A stretch of 64,000 nucleotides of DNA from Bacteroidales bacterium (GCA_017938925.1 JAGBAO010000013.1:161037-225036); one strand, 5' to 3'. Counted from the first letter of the stretch, positions 17,280 through 33,120 are shown. A program made the numbers and translations. The notes: a model not told the origin generated them from the letters alone.

Positions 17280-19544
17280 ATGCTGAAGCCACTGCTTTTT
17301 ACAATCCTGCTCGCAACCAGCGCGACACAGGTCAAGGAGAACCTCAGACTCAATGAAGACAATATCCCAGAAATCGTAAAGGAACTGACAGTCGAAGAAA
17401 AATGCGAACTGATTGTCGGAGGCCGCGCCGAGATGTTCAAGCCGAAGGCATATAAAAAGGTAAAGGCTCCGGGAGCAGCCGGTGTGATCAATGAGATTCC
17501 ACGTCTGGGCGTGCCGGCTGTCGTGCTGGCTGACGGCCCTGCAGGAGTGCGCATCAGACCTCACCGTCCGGGAGACGACAGGACATTCTATTGCACAGGC
17601 TTCCCTATCGGCTCGCTGATTTCGTCCACATGGAATACGGAGACAGTGGAAGAAGCCGGAAGGACAATGGGAAGCGAGGCCAAGGAATACGGAGTCGATG
17701 TGCTGCTAACCCCGGGAATCAACATCCACCGCAACCCTTTGTGCGGAAGGAACTTCGAATACTATTCGGAAGACCCGCTCCTTAGCGGCAAGATAGCCGC
17801 AGCCATGATAAACGGCATCCAGAGCAACGGTGTGGGCACCTCCCTCAAGCATTATGCGGCAAACAACCAGGAGACCAACCGCCTTGTGAACAACTCCATC
17901 GTGTCTGAGAGGGCTCTCAGGGAAATCTACCTGAAAGGATTTGAGATCGCCGTCAAGGAATCGCAGCCCTGGACCATAATGTCTTCCTATAATTATATTA
18001 ATGGTGAGCATGCCTCCCAGAGCTACAGGCTCCTGACCGAAATCCTCCGTGATGAATGGGGATTCGAAGGCGTCGTGGTTTCGGACTGGGGTGCGGGATA
18101 TGACGAAGCTGCACAGGTCAGATCGGGCAACGACCTTCTCCAGCCTGGATATGACTACAACTACCACAACCTCCTCAAGGCAGTTCAGGACGGATCGCTC
18201 AGTATGGAGGATCTGGACAGGGCCGTGGCAAGGATCCTCAGACTGTCCCTCAAGACCAACAGATATAAAGGATACAAGTACAGCGAAGCACCTGACCTTG
18301 CTGCAAACGCCCAGGCAAGCAGGAAGATCGCGGAAGAAGGGATAATCCTGCTCAAGAACAGGAAAGAGGCGCTGCCGGTTGCAACCGATGACAGGATTGC
18401 CCTTTTCGGAGTGACTTCATACGACTTCATCGCTGGCGGAACAGGCTCAGGAGACGTGCACAGGCCGTATGTTGTGGATCTCAAGCAGGGACTTGCCAAT
18501 GCCGGCTTCACACTTGACGCCGACGTGGACGCCTTTTATAAGGAATATATGGCTGACGAGAAGATGAGGTGTGACCGCATCAACGGAGACAACGGATGGC
18601 AGATCGACAGGGAGCGTGCGATAGAAGTGACTCCAGTCGAGCTTATTGAAAAGGCCGCTGACTACTCTGACTGCGCGATCATCACCTTCGGCCGCGTGTT
18701 CGGTGAGGGCAAGGACAGGAACTACCATTACAACTATCTCCTGTCGGAGGATGAGCAGCGACTGCTGGAAACAGTTTCGAAGGCCTTCCATAAGCGCGGA
18801 AAGAAGGTCAGCGTGATCCTCAACATCGGAGGTCTGGTGGAGATGCACTCCTGGAGGAATCTGGCTGACGCGATTCTCCTTTGCTGGCTTCCGGGACAGG
18901 AGGGAGGAAACGCCGTTGCATCTGTCCTCTCGGGAGAGGTGAACCCAAGCGGTCACCTTCCGTCCACCATATCCAAGGACTATCGGGATGAGCCGTCAGC
19001 CGGCAACTTTCCTATCCTCTATGCAGACAAGCCTTTCAACTATTCGTTCTACAGACAGCTGGACGGCCGTGTACGCAATCTGATCAAGAACATCGACTAC
19101 ACCCTCTATGAGGAAGGGATATATGTAGGATACCGCTATTTCAACACCTTCAAAAAGAGAGCAATCGCCTATCCTTTCGGTCATGGTCTGAGCTACACCG
19201 ACTTCAAGTTCGGAAAGATGCAGGTGGAAGAGGCTGAGAACGGCTGGAATGTGAAGGTCCGGGTGACCAACACTGGAAAGGTCGCAGGAAAGGATGTGGT
19301 TCAGATCTATGTCAAGGCTCCGCGCAAGGGTCTGGACAAGCCGGAGAGGGAATTAAAAGGATTCGCCAAGACACCTGTGCTGGCGCCTGGCGAATCATGC
19401 GAAGTCGAAATATTCATTTCCAAGGAAAGTCTGGCGTCATATGACGAATCTGCCGGTTCATGGGTGACCGCCAAAGGCAGGTACACATTCATTGCAGCCA
19501 GGAACTCCCTCGACAATTCCAGAAGGAAGCGCGTGCGGATTTAG
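17280..19544 (+). CDS. Glycoside hydrolase family 3 (beta-glucosidase-like), exported
   Basis: About 754 residues from the ATG at 17280, which starts a short signal-like segment (MLKPLLFTILLATSATQ). An ATG at 17217 inside the LacI gene is less likely. The GH3 barrel is clear: LADGPAGVR, LLTPGINIHRNPLCGRNFEY, KHYAANNQETNR with Lys190-His191, and the nucleophile region VVVSDWGAG with Asp269. The second alpha/beta domain and a C-terminal fibronectin-III-like domain (HGLSYTDF, VTNTGKVAGKDVVQIYVKAP, LAPGESCEVEI) complete the usual three-domain form. It should remove beta-linked glucosyl, xylosyl or similar units in the periplasm. It follows the LacI-type gene in one transcript and overlaps the convergent DeoR gene by four bases at the stops. 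Confidence 0.94.
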   Translation: MLKPLLFTILLATSATQVKENLRLNEDNIPEIVKELTVEEKCELIVGGRAEMFKPKAYKKVKAPGAAGVINEIPRLGVPAVVLADGPAGVRIRPHRPGDDRTFYCTGFPIGSLISSTWNTETVEEAGRTMGSEAKEYGVDVLLTPGINIHRNPLCGRNFEYYSEDPLLSGKIAAAMINGIQSNGVGTSLKHYAANNQETNRLVNNSIVSERALREIYLKGFEIAVKESQPWTIMSSYNYINGEHASQSYRLLTEILRDEWGFEGVVVSDWGAGYDEAAQVRSGNDLLQPGYDYNYHNLLKAVQDGSLSMEDLDRAVARILRLSLKTNRYKGYKYSEAPDLAANAQASRKIAEEGIILLKNRKEALPVATDDRIALFGVTSYDFIAGGTGSGDVHRPYVVDLKQGLANAGFTLDADVDAFYKEYMADEKMRCDRINGDNGWQIDRERAIEVTPVELIEKAADYSDCAIITFGRVFGEGKDRNYHYNYLLSEDEQRLLETVSKAFHKRGKKVSVILNIGGLVEMHSWRNLADAILLCWLPGQEGGNAVASVLSGEVNPSGHLPSTISKDYRDEPSAGNFPILYADKPFNYSFYRQLDGRVRNLIKNIDYTLYEEGIYVGYRYFNTFKKRAIAYPFGHGLSYTDFKFGKMQVEEAENGWNVKVRVTNTGKVAGKDVVQIYVKAPRKGLDKPERELKGFAKTPVLAPGESCEVEIFISKESLASYDESAGSWVTAKGRYTFIAARNSLDNSRRKRVRI

Positions 19545-20305
19545 GCGATTATGACCTCTACGCCCAGGGCTTCGATCTTCCTTTTGACGGAAGCGCTGAT
19601 TCCGGAATCTGTGATGAGGGTGTCCACATCCTCTATTCCACAGATCCTGCCGAATCCGCATTTTCCTATCTTGGACGAATCAGCCAGCAGGATTCTCTGT
19701 TGAGCAACATTCATCATGGATTCCGTCAGATGTGCCTCCTCGACAAAGGCACTTGTCACTCCATCCTCGATGCTGAATCCGTCACAACTGAAGAACAGCT
19801 TCGAACACCTGACATTATGGAGTCCCTGGATGGCGTACTCGTCACGTGTGGACATTGACTCAGGCACGATACGTCCGCCCAATATCCTCAGGTCCACCTC
19901 CATCTTCTCACTCAGGATCACACCAAGTCTTATGGAAGGAGTCACAACCTTCATCGGACCTTTGGATCTGATCTGTCTTACAAAAGCTTCGATTGTCGAT
20001 CCGGAAGTCACTCCCATCGAATCGTTGTCACTAAGAAGGGCAGCAGCGGCAGCTGCAATCCTGGCTTTTTCCTCGGGATTGATGGCACTTCTGTCAGTCA
20101 GGGACAACTCTATCACCTTGTCGTGCACCAGAGAGGCACCTCCGTGGTTTCTGCGGAGGATGTTCTCCTCCTCCATTATCTTCAAGTCCCTCCTGATTGT
20201 CGCTCCAGTAACCTCGAGCTGTTCAGCAAGATCCTGAACGGTGACGAATCCGTTCCTATATAACTGTTCCTTTATATACAGATGCCTTTCCGATATGCTT
20301 TTCAT
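19541..20305 (-). CDS. DeoR/GlpR-family transcriptional regulator
   Basis: 254 residues from the ATG at 20305. An upstream in-frame ATG at 20326 overlaps the predicted -7 element and is rejected. The N-terminus is the DeoR winged helix (FVTVQDLAEQLEVTGATIRR, then RRNHGGA). The rest is the phosphosugar-sensing DeoRC domain (SGSTIEAFVRQI, GGRIVPESMSTRDEYAI, DGFSIEDGVTSAFVEEA, LLADSSKIGKCGF, TLITDSG). Such regulators usually repress sugar-use genes and respond to a phosphorylated sugar. Very similar regulators lie at 44957-45724 and 45781-46546. Its gene is convergent with GH3 and sits just past the end of the 42255-20393 locus, so it may serve either unit. The regulon is unknown. Confidence 0.92.
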   Translation of the reverse strand: MKSISERHLYIKEQLYRNGFVTVQDLAEQLEVTGATIRRDLKIMEEENILRRNHGGASLVHDKVIELSLTDRSAINPEEKARIAAAAAALLSDNDSMGVTSGSTIEAFVRQIRSKGPMKVVTPSIRLGVILSEKMEVDLRILGGRIVPESMSTRDEYAIQGLHNVRCSKLFFSCDGFSIEDGVTSAFVEEAHLTESMMNVAQQRILLADSSKIGKCGFGRICGIEDVDTLITDSGISASVKRKIEALGVEVIIA

Positions 20306-20323
20306 ATAGCTTTCAAATTTGCG

Positions 20324-20331
20324 CAAAAGTA
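20324..20331 (-). promoter_or_regulatory. -7 element of the DeoR-type gene at 19541-20305
   Basis: TACTTTTG on the minus strand fits TAnnTTTG. The upstream sequence TTCCGGACATTTTTTTA closely matches that before the ECF sigma gene (42278-42298). The leader would be only about 12 bases, fixing the start at 20305. Confidence 0.45.
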
Positions 20332-20392
20332 TAAAAAAATGTCCGGAAGTAAAAACTCGCGAACATTTTCAGGATTAGGTGGATTCTCAAAA

Positions 20393-23161
20393 CTATTTTG
20401 CAGTAATCCAGCTGCCGACAGCCTTATATATTTCAGAAGCCATGAAATCCATGCCGGCAGCATCAGGATGCGAGCCTCCACACTTGCTCAAAGGCGGGCC
20501 AGTCGTCTGCCATCCGCTGATTGCCGGAAAGTCAACCACACGGCAATCATAATGATCCGCAATGTCGAGAATTGACTGCTGGATGGCATGATGATCTTGA
20601 GAACCTGCATGGTCACCTATGATGCAGACAATCTTCACAGACGGATACTGGAGCTGCATCATCCTTATCAGTTTGACATAAGCCGATACGAAAGTGCTGT
20701 TATCCAGTTCCTTTGCCTGTGCAAGTGTCGCGCAGGCATCTGCGTCCTCATATACGGATGCCATGGCTTCGTCCGATGGTTTGTCCTTGCTCAACATTGA
20801 CTGAGTGCCAAGAAGGTATTCATTCCTTGGAGTCTGCCAGCAGTCGTTTGTTCCGCCATGAATGAAGATCACATCAGGCCTTCCCATTCCCCCGCACTCG
20901 ATGTAGCGTGCGCAGAAATCCTTTCCGTAATAGTAATTTCCTGAATCCTCAGCCGAATTCTTCACCACGGTGGTTCCAGCATAGGAAAGGTTCATATCGA
21001 GTCGTGCAGACGGCAGATAATGATAGATGAGTCTGTGCCACCAGGTCTTGTCAACCGAGTTCACATCATAGCCTTCCTGATCCTTCGGATAATGGCATCC
21101 GTATCCGTTCGGAACCCATCCGGCAAATGTGGATATCGAATCCCCGATTATAGACACGCGCAGTTTCTTTCCCGGCTTATGGTCCGGATCCGACGGAATT
21201 CCTTCTATCACAGGATATCCGTCAGTACCGGTCACCCATGCCTTTGCTCCTGAAGGGAGATTGTCGTTGAGAAGATCCAGCAGGGTTCCGTCGGTCATTT
21301 CCTTATATGACATTTCCCGGCATTCCGTCTTGATCTCCGAGCCACCCGCAGGTCCGAACTTAATGTCTGCAGGAGCATAACAGCCGGTCAGAGAGGCCGC
21401 CTTTGTGCTGCGTCCGAAGAAACTGCCATAGTATCCGTTCGACAATGCCGTCACCGGACCGGAGTTATAAAGTATGTCAGATGTCGCCATGCACACAGCA
21501 CAGTTCGTGAAGGTATGAGGCGAATCTATATATCCGACAAAGCCTGCTATTCCTCCACCTGCCGCCAGAATTCCTGATACGGTCTCCGCATAGGAAAGGC
21601 AGTTGACAAAAGACGCCTTTCCTGCACCTTTGGCATAACCGCAGATCCCTCCGGCAAGCTGCCACATGGCAGTTCCTCCGGCAGAACCAGTTGCATACAC
21701 CTGACAGCCGTATGCCGCACAGTTCGAAACCGTAAGCACATCAGAAGCTCCGTTATCCACAAGGCCTATGATTCCACCGGTATTGTTCAAGCCACGTACA
21801 ACTCCATAGGCGGCACAATTATCTATCAGCACCTCTGCTCCGCCCGAGGAAGCGTATACCATTCCGACGATTCCACCGGCATCAGGCTTTGCCTGATTGA
21901 CCTCACCGGCAGTTGTAAACACGCAATCCTGGATCCGGCCTCTGCTGATGCGTCCGACTATTCCGCCGGCACTGTTTCCGGTCGCTGTGATTCTTCCGCG
22001 ACACACACAGCCTTCGATTTCTGCACCGCCGCGGCAGAACCCGACTATTCCACCGGCAATCCATCCCGTTGCCACATTACCCGAAAACTCACAGTCAGAG
22101 ACTTGGATGCTTCCCGTCTCGGATGACGAAGCCACACCTATGATTCCGCCTGAGCGATGAGTGGTCGCATAGACAGAACCCTCGAACTTACATCCTTTGA
22201 CAACCCCCTCATAGGCATGTCCTATAACGCCTCCTGTAAGAGAATTGTCCTTGAGGTCGCCGCTTGAAGGAGCGCCTGTATTCTTGATTTCTGCAGCCTT
22301 GACGATGCAGTTCTCGATTGTCGAGCAGCGGATATCACCGACAACTGCACCTGTGTAGTATGAGGAAGAGTTGATCACCATGCCATCTATCACGACATTC
22401 CGGATGACAGCGCCTTCTCCTGCAAATCCGAACAGACCGGCAGGCATTCCGGCCACACTCTGGCTCACCTTCAGGTTGGAAATCTTGAAGCCACCGCCAT
22501 CATAGACACCGGCGAACCTCAGTTCCGAGATCAGTCCTATCGGGGTGTAGTCAGCCGCATCCGACATGTCGATATCGGCAGTCTGCCTGTAATACTTAGT
22601 TGAATAGACGGCTGCGGAATCTGCTCTGGCCATATAGTCAGACAATGTGAAAAGATCCTTGTCCGTCGAGATGAGGTACGGATTATCTTCAGTACCCGCA
22701 CCACCGGAGAACAGCATGAAGGCAGCCTGTTCCACTGTGATCTTCCTTGATTCGCCTGTCGAATAGGTTATCGTGAACACGGCAGTCCTCGATTCTAAAG
22801 TCGTATTCTTCCTGACCAGGACATGCAGAGTCTCTGAAGGAGTGGAACATTTATCACCGAGCACGATCCAGCCGGCTCCTGTTTCCACCTCATACTCAAT
22901 ACTGCTGTCTATGCTGATGCAGAACGAGCCTCCTTCATGCGGGAAGGTGACCTTGTCCACACTCGCATCGAGAAAGATGACCGTATCTCTGATCTGAACG
23001 GTATCCTGGACATGGACAGTATCCTGGACATGGACGGTGTCCCTGATCAATTCCTGCTGCGGCTCTTGATCCGGCTCCTTTATATCCACCTTCTCACAGG
23101 CTGCAATGAAAGCCATTGCAGCCATTAGAGAAAGTATAATGCTTTTTAAATTGTATCTCAC
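20393..23161 (-). CDS. Lipoprotein with BACON, GLUG repeats and SGNH-hydrolase domain
   Basis: 922 residues with a lipobox (AFIAAC, Cys22). A linker near 35-60 repeats DTVHVQ-like units. A BACON-like domain follows (about 62-148, VEQAAF at its end), then GLUG-type repeats (about 155-620; NPYLISTDKDLFTLSDYMAR, GGIIG and GGIVG units). The C-terminal SGNH/GDSL domain (about 665-920) has IGDSIS as block I, an Asn/Gly turn (NLSYAGTT), GGTNDCW as block III, and GGSHPDAAGM as block V. The block V Asp is Gly here while the His is kept, so activity may rely on a Ser-His pair or be weakened. Such domains remove acetyl or other esters from glycans. It is the last gene of the locus, eight bases after the fimbrillin/beta-helix gene. 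Confidence 0.82.
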   Translation of the reverse strand: MRYNLKSIILSLMAAMAFIAACEKVDIKEPDQEPQQELIRDTVHVQDTVHVQDTVQIRDTVIFLDASVDKVTFPHEGGSFCISIDSSIEYEVETGAGWIVLGDKCSTPSETLHVLVRKNTTLESRTAVFTITYSTGESRKITVEQAAFMLFSGGAGTEDNPYLISTDKDLFTLSDYMARADSAAVYSTKYYRQTADIDMSDAADYTPIGLISELRFAGVYDGGGFKISNLKVSQSVAGMPAGLFGFAGEGAVIRNVVIDGMVINSSSYYTGAVVGDIRCSTIENCIVKAAEIKNTGAPSSGDLKDNSLTGGVIGHAYEGVVKGCKFEGSVYATTHRSGGIIGVASSSETGSIQVSDCEFSGNVATGWIAGGIVGFCRGGAEIEGCVCRGRITATGNSAGGIVGRISRGRIQDCVFTTAGEVNQAKPDAGGIVGMVYASSGGAEVLIDNCAAYGVVRGLNNTGGIIGLVDNGASDVLTVSNCAAYGCQVYATGSAGGTAMWQLAGGICGYAKGAGKASFVNCLSYAETVSGILAAGGGIAGFVGYIDSPHTFTNCAVCMATSDILYNSGPVTALSNGYYGSFFGRSTKAASLTGCYAPADIKFGPAGGSEIKTECREMSYKEMTDGTLLDLLNDNLPSGAKAWVTGTDGYPVIEGIPSDPDHKPGKKLRVSIIGDSISTFAGWVPNGYGCHYPKDQEGYDVNSVDKTWWHRLIYHYLPSARLDMNLSYAGTTVVKNSAEDSGNYYYGKDFCARYIECGGMGRPDVIFIHGGTNDCWQTPRNEYLLGTQSMLSKDKPSDEAMASVYEDADACATLAQAKELDNSTFVSAYVKLIRMMQLQYPSVKIVCIIGDHAGSQDHHAIQQSILDIADHYDCRVVDFPAISGWQTTGPPLSKCGGSHPDAAGMDFMASEIYKAVGSWITAK
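22982..23045 (-). repeat. Short tandem repeat encoding DTVHVQ-type units
   Basis: About three to four imperfect 18-base units encode RDTVHVQDTVHVQDTVQIRD in the linker between lipobox and BACON domain. It is probably a flexible stalk whose length can vary by recombination. Confidence 0.6.
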
Positions 23162-23169
23162 CTTGATTG

Positions 23170-25932
23170 TTATTTAACCAACGCTCCCTGACGATTGTTG
23201 GCAGATGTGCGCTTCATGCCGCGGGCATCGGTATCAGCTGCGCCGATGGAAGTCAGCCAGTTGTAGAACATTGTACCGAACACGTGGCCACTCTTTCTTG
23301 CTGTTGTCTGTGACTTGATGGCTGTTGCAACCTCATCGACAGTAGGTTTCTTGGTCACTGTCGCGCCCTCAGGAATGCTGTAGTCATAGAGATAGTTCGG
23401 TTTCTCTGATGTTCCGTAGTTGGTTTCAGTGAAGTTGAAGTCTGACCAGGTCTTGGTGATGACACTGTCGTCAGTTGCATTATCTGTATAGCAATAATTA
23501 TGACCTCTATTGTCTATTTCCTGATAAAGGTTATAAAATCCTTTGATAGCAAAGGTAAGTCCAGACTCTACCCAATTTACGAATATCGGGCTTATTGATC
23601 CTCCGAAAGATGTGGTTTTCTTACTGCAGACGATGCTGTTTACCAAGACACTACCATCAAGATTTCCATAACCATTTTTATTATATTGATACTGCAGTTC
23701 CGGTACTTTATCTCCTTCTCCAAGAAGTGTACAGTTTGCAACTATTGATTTACCTTGTAAAAAAACGTCTCCTTGACCAGTCAATGTAGCATTATATACA
23801 CCACCTGAAACCGTACAATTGTTCATTCCTAACATTCCGTCATAGTTTTTAAAGCCCGAAACCAATGCTATTGTAGAGCCGGTTCCCTGCGTTCCATTAA
23901 GAATATTGTCCTTAAAAGTACAAGCATTCAGGAATACCGGGAGAGTGCCAGGAACCCACAGGGCAGCACCTCGGCCCGATGAGGTATTCCCCTCAAAGAG
24001 ACACTTGTCAAACGATACAAATTCGCCGTTGTATGAATCCGCATGCGATGTCGGCCAGCTGCTGCTGACAGCAACCGCACCACCTGCATTGCCCAAGAAT
24101 TTACAATCTGAGAAATCAACGGGAACCTTTGCGTTACCATCACCGTTATTTGAAGTGGACGTGCCTATAATTGCTACTGCACAATGATTAAGTCCGTCAC
24201 GCGTATCCGGTGTGACATTATTCTGAAATGTTGTACCAGTGATGGTTACCTTCTTGCCATGACTGAGCATAAGTGCGGCTCCACCACCTGCCGAAGAGTT
24301 GGCATCGTCTGAAGAAGTTCCGCCAAAGACGGAATTCTTTATAGTCAGAGTATTGTTCCTCTGATCGTTGTTGAAGAATATGGCTCCACCGCTCCTTGCA
24401 GTGGTCTTATTACTTACAAAGGTACATCCGTCGAAGGTTGCGCTTGAATTTGCGATAAATATGGCACCTCCAAACTTCGAACTCTCATTACCGTCAAAAA
24501 CACATGAATTGAAGGTGGCCTTTGTACCATGCTGAGTAATGGCGACAGCGCCACCTGTATATACGGTACTCTTGTTGTTATTGAACTCACAATTATTGAA
24601 TGTCACCACACTTAAATTATCCAGATCAATAGCACCACCGATATCTTTGATTCCATTGACTTCCGTACTACCATAAGTCTCATTTTTAGCATCCTTGAAG
24701 ATCACATTATTTATGGTAGCGTTAACGTTCAACCACAAAGCCATGATCGGGTGGGTTCCGCCACCTGTGAAAGCAGCCTTTGCTGCATCGCTCTTATTTC
24801 CATCTGCATCATAACCTCCATCTATCGTGAACGTTGTCTTGGAAAGCAGGTATGTAGCCTGGAATGTCAAGGCCTCGTTTGTTCCTGCATTCATAGTTCC
24901 CGGCAGTTCGTAATCACCCTGAGCCATACGGATCTCCTGTCCGTCAAGACGCCATGCAGCTGCTCTGCGCTGATATGTATCATCACTCTTAGGAAGCGGA
25001 GTGGACATCAGGTCGGAAATAAGCGATACGCCCGCAGCATCATCCCATGAGGTACCCTTTCCTGTAGCTCCGGCCTTAATGTAGTATGCATCACCGACGC
25101 TCGTATCCACAACTCCCAAAGGTCTGATGTGGGCAGCCTCAACCACAAGGTCATTGTCGGTAGCCTTTGGAGTGAGAGCCTTTTCTGCTGTCTTGAGCTT
25201 GAGTCCCACACTCTCCATGGTTACGCCCGGAACGATAGCGATGTAGTTCTCTCCAGCCTGGATATCCTTCACTACAATCTCAGACTTGGTGTCAGTTGCT
25301 TCTCCCACCGTCATTTTTCCTTCCTCATCAAAGGTAAGAGGGCATGTTCCTGCAATGCCTGCAGACCTGAAGAAATCCTTGAACACGGCTGTCTGGATTC
25401 CCTTAGGGTTTCCTTCCGAAACAGTGAATGAGACCAGACCGGCCACATGCTGGAAATGCAGGCTTGCAGCACCTGCTGTGGTAGTAGCGGCAAGGATATC
25501 CGCATTCTTGAATACAGCGGACTGCTCAGCCGGAATCGTCACTTTGAAAGTTCCTTCCTCGAGGCTTGCAGAAGCTGTAGATGGATACACCGCATAAATC
25601 TTGGCGTCCTCTGTCAGAGGCTCCTCCAAAGGAATAGTGAATGAGGCAGTCGTGCCCTCGCCAGAAATGACGGCAGGCAGTGATTCTGCACTTCCTCCAT
25701 CAAAATAGACCTTGATTCTGTCACCTTCTGTCCAAGTGATCTCAGTGCCCTCACGCTGGGTCTTGGTCTCGCCAGAGAATGCTACAAGTGTGATGGAATC
25801 CGTATAGACCGGACATTCCGCATCAGGAGTCTGCTGAGTTCCGTCCATCATTTCATTTTCAACTGCAATCTCCTCCATACAAGACACAAGAGAGACTGCT
25901 GCAATGAGGCTAAAAAGTCTAGTGTGTTTCAT
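23170..25932 (-). CDS. Fimbrillin-like lipoprotein with Pmp-like beta-helix
   Basis: About 920 residues from the ATG at 25932 (MKHTRLFSLIAAVSLVSC, lipobox). An in-frame ATG at 25947 would add acidic MEDKK; a GGAGG precedes the chosen start. Residues about 35-265 are fimbrillin-like (VAFSGETKTQREGTEITWTE, IYAVYPSTASA, LHFQHVAGLVSFTV, NYIAIVPGV). From about 280 on there is a right-handed beta-helix with recurring GGAI and FxxN motifs (FNNCEFNNNKS, GGAVAITQ, FDGCTFVSNKT, GGAIFF), as in polymorphic outer-membrane-protein repeats. It follows the second FNW micro-protein by three bases when counted to 25947. The gene is tightly linked to GH2 upstream and SGNH downstream. A surface-exposed adhesin or substrate-binding role is likely; no catalytic residues were found. 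Confidence 0.78.
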   Translation of the reverse strand: MKHTRLFSLIAAVSLVSCMEEIAVENEMMDGTQQTPDAECPVYTDSITLVAFSGETKTQREGTEITWTEGDRIKVYFDGGSAESLPAVISGEGTTASFTIPLEEPLTEDAKIYAVYPSTASASLEEGTFKVTIPAEQSAVFKNADILAATTTAGAASLHFQHVAGLVSFTVSEGNPKGIQTAVFKDFFRSAGIAGTCPLTFDEEGKMTVGEATDTKSEIVVKDIQAGENYIAIVPGVTMESVGLKLKTAEKALTPKATDNDLVVEAAHIRPLGVVDTSVGDAYYIKAGATGKGTSWDDAAGVSLISDLMSTPLPKSDDTYQRRAAAWRLDGQEIRMAQGDYELPGTMNAGTNEALTFQATYLLSKTTFTIDGGYDADGNKSDAAKAAFTGGGTHPIMALWLNVNATINNVIFKDAKNETYGSTEVNGIKDIGGAIDLDNLSVVTFNNCEFNNNKSTVYTGGAVAITQHGTKATFNSCVFDGNESSKFGGAIFIANSSATFDGCTFVSNKTTARSGGAIFFNNDQRNNTLTIKNSVFGGTSSDDANSSAGGGAALMLSHGKKVTITGTTFQNNVTPDTRDGLNHCAVAIIGTSTSNNGDGNAKVPVDFSDCKFLGNAGGAVAVSSSWPTSHADSYNGEFVSFDKCLFEGNTSSGRGAALWVPGTLPVFLNACTFKDNILNGTQGTGSTIALVSGFKNYDGMLGMNNCTVSGGVYNATLTGQGDVFLQGKSIVANCTLLGEGDKVPELQYQYNKNGYGNLDGSVLVNSIVCSKKTTSFGGSISPIFVNWVESGLTFAIKGFYNLYQEIDNRGHNYCYTDNATDDSVITKTWSDFNFTETNYGTSEKPNYLYDYSIPEGATVTKKPTVDEVATAIKSQTTARKSGHVFGTMFYNWLTSIGAADTDARGMKRTSANNRQGALVK

Positions 25933-25950
25933 TTTCTTGTCCTCCATAGA

Positions 25951-26085
25951 TTACCAGTTAAACTCATCGTCAATAGTGACATCCTGAACAATGGAGCCTT
26001 TGCCGTCGATGCCTGACATGCATAAAGGCCCTTCAAGGTTGAATTCCATGATATCAACCTGAGGTTTCAAATAATTTTGTTTCAT
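25951..26085 (-). CDS. 44-residue micro-protein, NYxxP/GxLCxS/FNW family (member 2)
   Basis: The frame starts MKQNYLKPQVDIMEF, has EGPLCMS near residues 18-24, and ends DDEFNW before TAA. An in-frame ATG at 26103 would add six residues (MKQPLI). It lies between the phosphoesterase/GH2 gene (28 bases upstream) and the fimbrillin-like lipoprotein, whose first possible ATG follows the stop by three bases. The 3' end reads TTTAACTGGTAA, nearly the same as at the other two members (TTTTAACTGGTAG). The shared ending at DNA and protein level, together with the conserved downstream partner, supports a real coding function. No signal peptide or known domain was seen. Confidence 0.7.
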   Translation of the reverse strand: MKQNYLKPQVDIMEFNLEGPLCMSGIDGKGSIVQDVTIDDEFNW

Positions 26086-26113
26086 AATCAGTGGTTGTTT
26101 CATTTAGTTATAC

Positions 26114-32244
<6,131 letters not shown>

Positions 32245-32245
32245 A

Positions 32246-33115
32246 CTAATATTCAATGTTCAATATTGCCACAACCGGCATATGGTCAGATGCCCTCGCT
32301 GTATTCAGCACATAGTAGCCTTTCTCGACAAAGGAGTCGCGAGGATAGAAGGTTATGTAGTCCAGAAGCTGCTTCTTGTAATGAGGGAACATGTTGGACG
32401 GGTAGGTATATTGAGTCTCGGACTTATAGGCAAAAGTCGTGTACTGGCTCATTATGTCTATGGTCCGGCTGCCAGGCCCGTCATTGAAGTCGCCTCCAAA
32501 CACGAAAGGAGCATCCAGCGACTCCACTATCGGTCGAATGGCATTAGCCTGATGGACTCGGCTGGCATCGTTCGCCACATGGTCCAGATGGCTGGTTCCC
32601 ACCCATAAAGGCTTTCCATCCATATCGACCTTGATGAAGACCACAGCTCTGTCCTGACCTCCCACTGCCGGGTCCGGGCCCATCTTGACCTTTATCGAAT
32701 CTGTAAATTCATATTTGGAAAGGACAGCGTCTCCGAATCCGCCACCTCTCTTGCTTTCGTCCGGGATATCTGCAACATCCTTTCCTCTGTCCCAGGCCAC
32801 CTGATAGCAGTATTTCATGCCGGTCTTCTCAGCCAGGACCTTGGCCTGATGGATGCTGCGGCCGGACCTCGGCGTGCATGAGTCCACCTCCTGGATCATC
32901 ACGAAATCCGGAGCCTCTGCATTGATGACTGCAGCAAGAGAATCGAGATCCGCCTTGCCTGATGCGCCGAATATGTTATAGGTCATCACCTTGATGCTGT
33001 TCCCTGCCGGAGGGATGACGAACTTGGATTCGTCCCTGAAGGGAGCCAGCGGGTCTTCATTTTTACAAGACAGCAGTGACAACACACTTATGATTATCAA
33101 TAACGATCGTTTCAT
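32246..33115 (-). CDS. Endonuclease/exonuclease/phosphatase-family lipoprotein
   Basis: 289 residues with lipobox LLSC (Cys17). The EEP fold motifs are present in order: MTYNIFG (Asn47), MIQEVDS (Glu76), TSHLDHVAND, GGDFNDGPGS, and SDHMPVV (Asp277-His278). The family cleaves phosphodiesters or phosphate monoesters with a divalent metal, on nucleic acids, phospholipids or inositol phosphates. As a lipoprotein inside a SusC/SusD locus it works outside the cytoplasm. With the phosphoesterase/GH2 fusion in the same operon it suggests a phosphorylated substrate. It starts five bases after the DUF1735/discoidin gene. Family is secure; exact substrate is open. Confidence 0.88.
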   Translation of the reverse strand: MKRSLLIIISVLSLLSCKNEDPLAPFRDESKFVIPPAGNSIKVMTYNIFGASGKADLDSLAAVINAEAPDFVMIQEVDSCTPRSGRSIHQAKVLAEKTGMKYCYQVAWDRGKDVADIPDESKRGGGFGDAVLSKYEFTDSIKVKMGPDPAVGGQDRAVVFIKVDMDGKPLWVGTSHLDHVANDASRVHQANAIRPIVESLDAPFVFGGDFNDGPGSRTIDIMSQYTTFAYKSETQYTYPSNMFPHYKKQLLDYITFYPRDSFVEKGYYVLNTARASDHMPVVAILNIEY

Positions 33116-33120
33116 TTTGT

